A stretch of DNA of 15,905 nucleotides from Lentisphaeria bacterium. Lineage in GTDB: Bacteria; Verrucomicrobiota; Lentisphaeria; Victivallales; UBA1829. The notes below the pieces were generated by a model. The model did no database searches, was not told the origin of the DNA, and saw only the letters and a list, made by a program, of their open reading frames with translations. The stretch lies in assembly GCA_019408975.1 (NCBI GenBank), contig DXVA01000070.1, positions 1-15,905 of the forward strand, given 5' to 3'. The translations under genes were made by a program, and so were the position numbers. Of the stretch, positions 14,840 to 15,905 are shown piece after piece (position 1 is the first letter of the stretch; every line of letters begins with the position of its first letter).

Positions 14840-15607
14840 TTATAAGTTGTCGACATACTTGAAGAAATTCGTTGCGGCGGCATCGTAATGATTCGGTGCA
14901 TTGCCGTGGTTGAACATGGCTCCGTCGAATTTTACGGATCTCACATGCCCGTCGAAGAAAAATGTATTGTATTTTTCATGATGAAAAGCGGGATAGACAT
15001 TCCCCCGGATTCTGTAACGGCCCTGCATATCCAGCGACGGATTTGCAAAAAACATGACGATGGAATCCGCGCCGAGCGCATTTTTACTGTTCCCGTTATG
15101 CAGGCGCGGGCGTGCAGTTCCGTTCATGGGAGTGATACGCATCATGTAATCGGCTCTCTGGTCGCCGCTTTTGCCGTATTTTTCCATCCACATTCTGTTG
15201 CGGGGATGTCCGTCCGGGCAAAGAAGCACTTTATAAGGGATCAAATCCAAATCCCACAGATGCCCCAGCAGCCGGTAATTCGTTCCGACTCTGATATAAG
15301 TGGCAAAACCGTAGCTCATCCACGCAGGATTTGCATTCTGCGGCAGATAACCGTCATACGAATCCGAATAAATCGCAATCGCCGTGGTGAGCTGTTTCAG
15401 ATTATTCCGGCAGCTGGACTCTTTTGCAAGATCGCGCGTCCGCCCCAGCGCGGGCAGGAGCATGGATGCCAATATCGCGATGATCGCAATTACGACAAGC
15501 AACTCTATCAAGGTGAAAATTCTCATTGTTTTCCCCGGATGGCCTCCTGCCGCTTGAGTTGAAACGCCGGACTCCGGCAGAACGATGTCAGGATGCATGT
15601 ACTTCAT
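14840..15607 (-). CDS. Pseudopilin with prepilin N-methylation signal and H-X9-DG motif
   Basis: This 255-aa inner-membrane pseudopilin has the methylation helix FTLIELLVVIAIIAIL at residues 31-46, then ASMLLPALGRTRDLAKESSCRNNLKQL. Its globular domain ends in an H-X9-DG motif (H209, D219-G220). GGAGG (15618-15622) lies 10 nt before the chosen ATG, giving a 30-residue leader before the cleavage point. An internal ATG at 15526 with GGGGA upstream would give a short MRI leader and 228 aa, and is a real alternative. The residue before the expected cleavage site is Ile rather than Gly. The gene starts 17 bp after a regulator gene and ends 19 bp before a secreted hydrolase gene, the same order as the 3608-8651 block. 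It probably belongs to a type II secretion-like pseudopilus or another fibre; no other secretion-machine gene is present. Confidence 0.88.
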   Translation of the reverse strand: MKYMHPDIVLPESGVSTQAAGGHPGKTMRIFTLIELLVVIAIIAILASMLLPALGRTRDLAKESSCRNNLKQLTTAIAIYSDSYDGYLPQNANPAWMSYGFATYIRVGTNYRLLGHLWDLDLIPYKVLLCPDGHPRNRMWMEKYGKSGDQRADYMMRITPMNGTARPRLHNGNSKNALGADSIVMFFANPSLDMQGRYRIRGNVYPAFHHEKYNTFFFDGHVRSVKFDGAMFNHGNAPNHYDAAATNFFKYVDNL

Positions 15608-15624
15608 TGACTTGGAACCTCCAT

Positions 15625-15905
15625 TTATATTATGTTCTGTTTCTGAATAGATTTCCGGGAAGATAATGTAACGCCTTCCATGAACCGCGGACGAATCTGC
15701 ATGGTCACTCCGCTGTCCAGCTTGCCGTTGATCGTTTCCATCAGCAGCCAGACCGCCTTGCCGCAGATTTCCTCCAGACGGCAGTCCAGGCCGCTGACGC
15801 TGACGGGCGCCAGCGCGGAGGAACTGCCGTTGTTTCCGCCGGTAATGCCGACGTCGTCAGGCACTTTCAATCCCAGCCGCTCCAAGGCGATGATGGTACA
15901 GTATG
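15625..15905 (-). CDS. LacI-type transcriptional regulator, C-terminal part only
   Basis: The frame is open to the window edge and ends at a TAA (15627-15625), leaving about 92 residues. They match the end of a LacI/GalR-type periplasmic-binding-protein sensor domain: ALERLGLKVPDDVGITGGNNG, then an SVSGLDCRLEEICGKAVWLLMETINGK helix region, and IRPRFMEGVTL as the final strand. The DNA-binding part lies outside, so it may be LacI-type or GntR-type as in the regulator at 7578-8651. The TTG at 15885 is an internal Leu. The gene is 17 bp upstream of the second pseudopilin, so regulator, pseudopilin and hydrolase probably form one operon. Confidence 0.8.
   Translation of the reverse strand, partial: YCTIIALERLGLKVPDDVGITGGNNGSSSALAPVSVSGLDCRLEEICGKAVWLLMETINGKLDSGVTMQIRPRFMEGVTLSSRKSIQKQNII

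Noticed and set aside
14821..14901. Upstream start (ATG at 14901) for the second secreted hydrolase
   Set aside because: It would overlap the end of the pseudopilin gene and bury the signal peptide. The ATG at 14820 has GGGAG at ideal spacing and a normal signal peptide.

Overview
The window looks like a carbohydrate-foraging region of a Lentisphaerota (Victivallales, Victivallis-like) genome. The lineage call is an inference. It rests on pseudopilin genes with FTLIELL...ASMLLPAL signals and C-terminal H-X9-DG motifs placed among secreted glycosidase-like proteins, GntR/LacI-type sugar regulators and an SSS-family symporter, a mix I associate with that group. No phylogenetic marker gene is present.

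Layout. (1) Positions 1-3547, + strand: the 3' part of a glycosidase-like (DUF6067-type) gene, then an intact cytoplasmic TIM-barrel hydrolase-like gene. This block ends at a strong bidirectional terminator (3556-3597). (2) Positions 3608-8651, - strand, in transcription order: a GntR-HTH/LacI-sensor regulator, a pseudopilin, and a large secreted CBM/DUF4091 (GH123-like) glycosidase. (3) Positions 8652-8941: a divergent control region with a promoter for each direction and a good candidate operator. (4) Positions 8942-12490, + strand: a galactose-mutarotase-fold protein, a PutP-type Na+/solute symporter, and a solitary pentapeptide-repeat protein with a TTG start. (5) Positions 12682-15905, - strand: a second regulator (truncated by the window end), a second pseudopilin and a second secreted glycosidase-like protein, in the same order as block 2.

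The genes fit a picture of extracellular glycan attack by signal-peptide-bearing hydrolases, Na+-coupled uptake, sugar anomer handling and intracellular hydrolysis, controlled by sugar-sensing regulators. The most unusual feature is the repeated regulator-pseudopilin-secreted hydrolase order. It suggests that each pseudopilin is dedicated to one substrate system. In the first copy the pseudopilin is preceded by an in-frame, repeat-rich segment of about 250 bp and by a perfect 12-bp hairpin lying over the internal start codon. No rRNA, tRNA, CRISPR array, insertion sequence or replication origin was seen.
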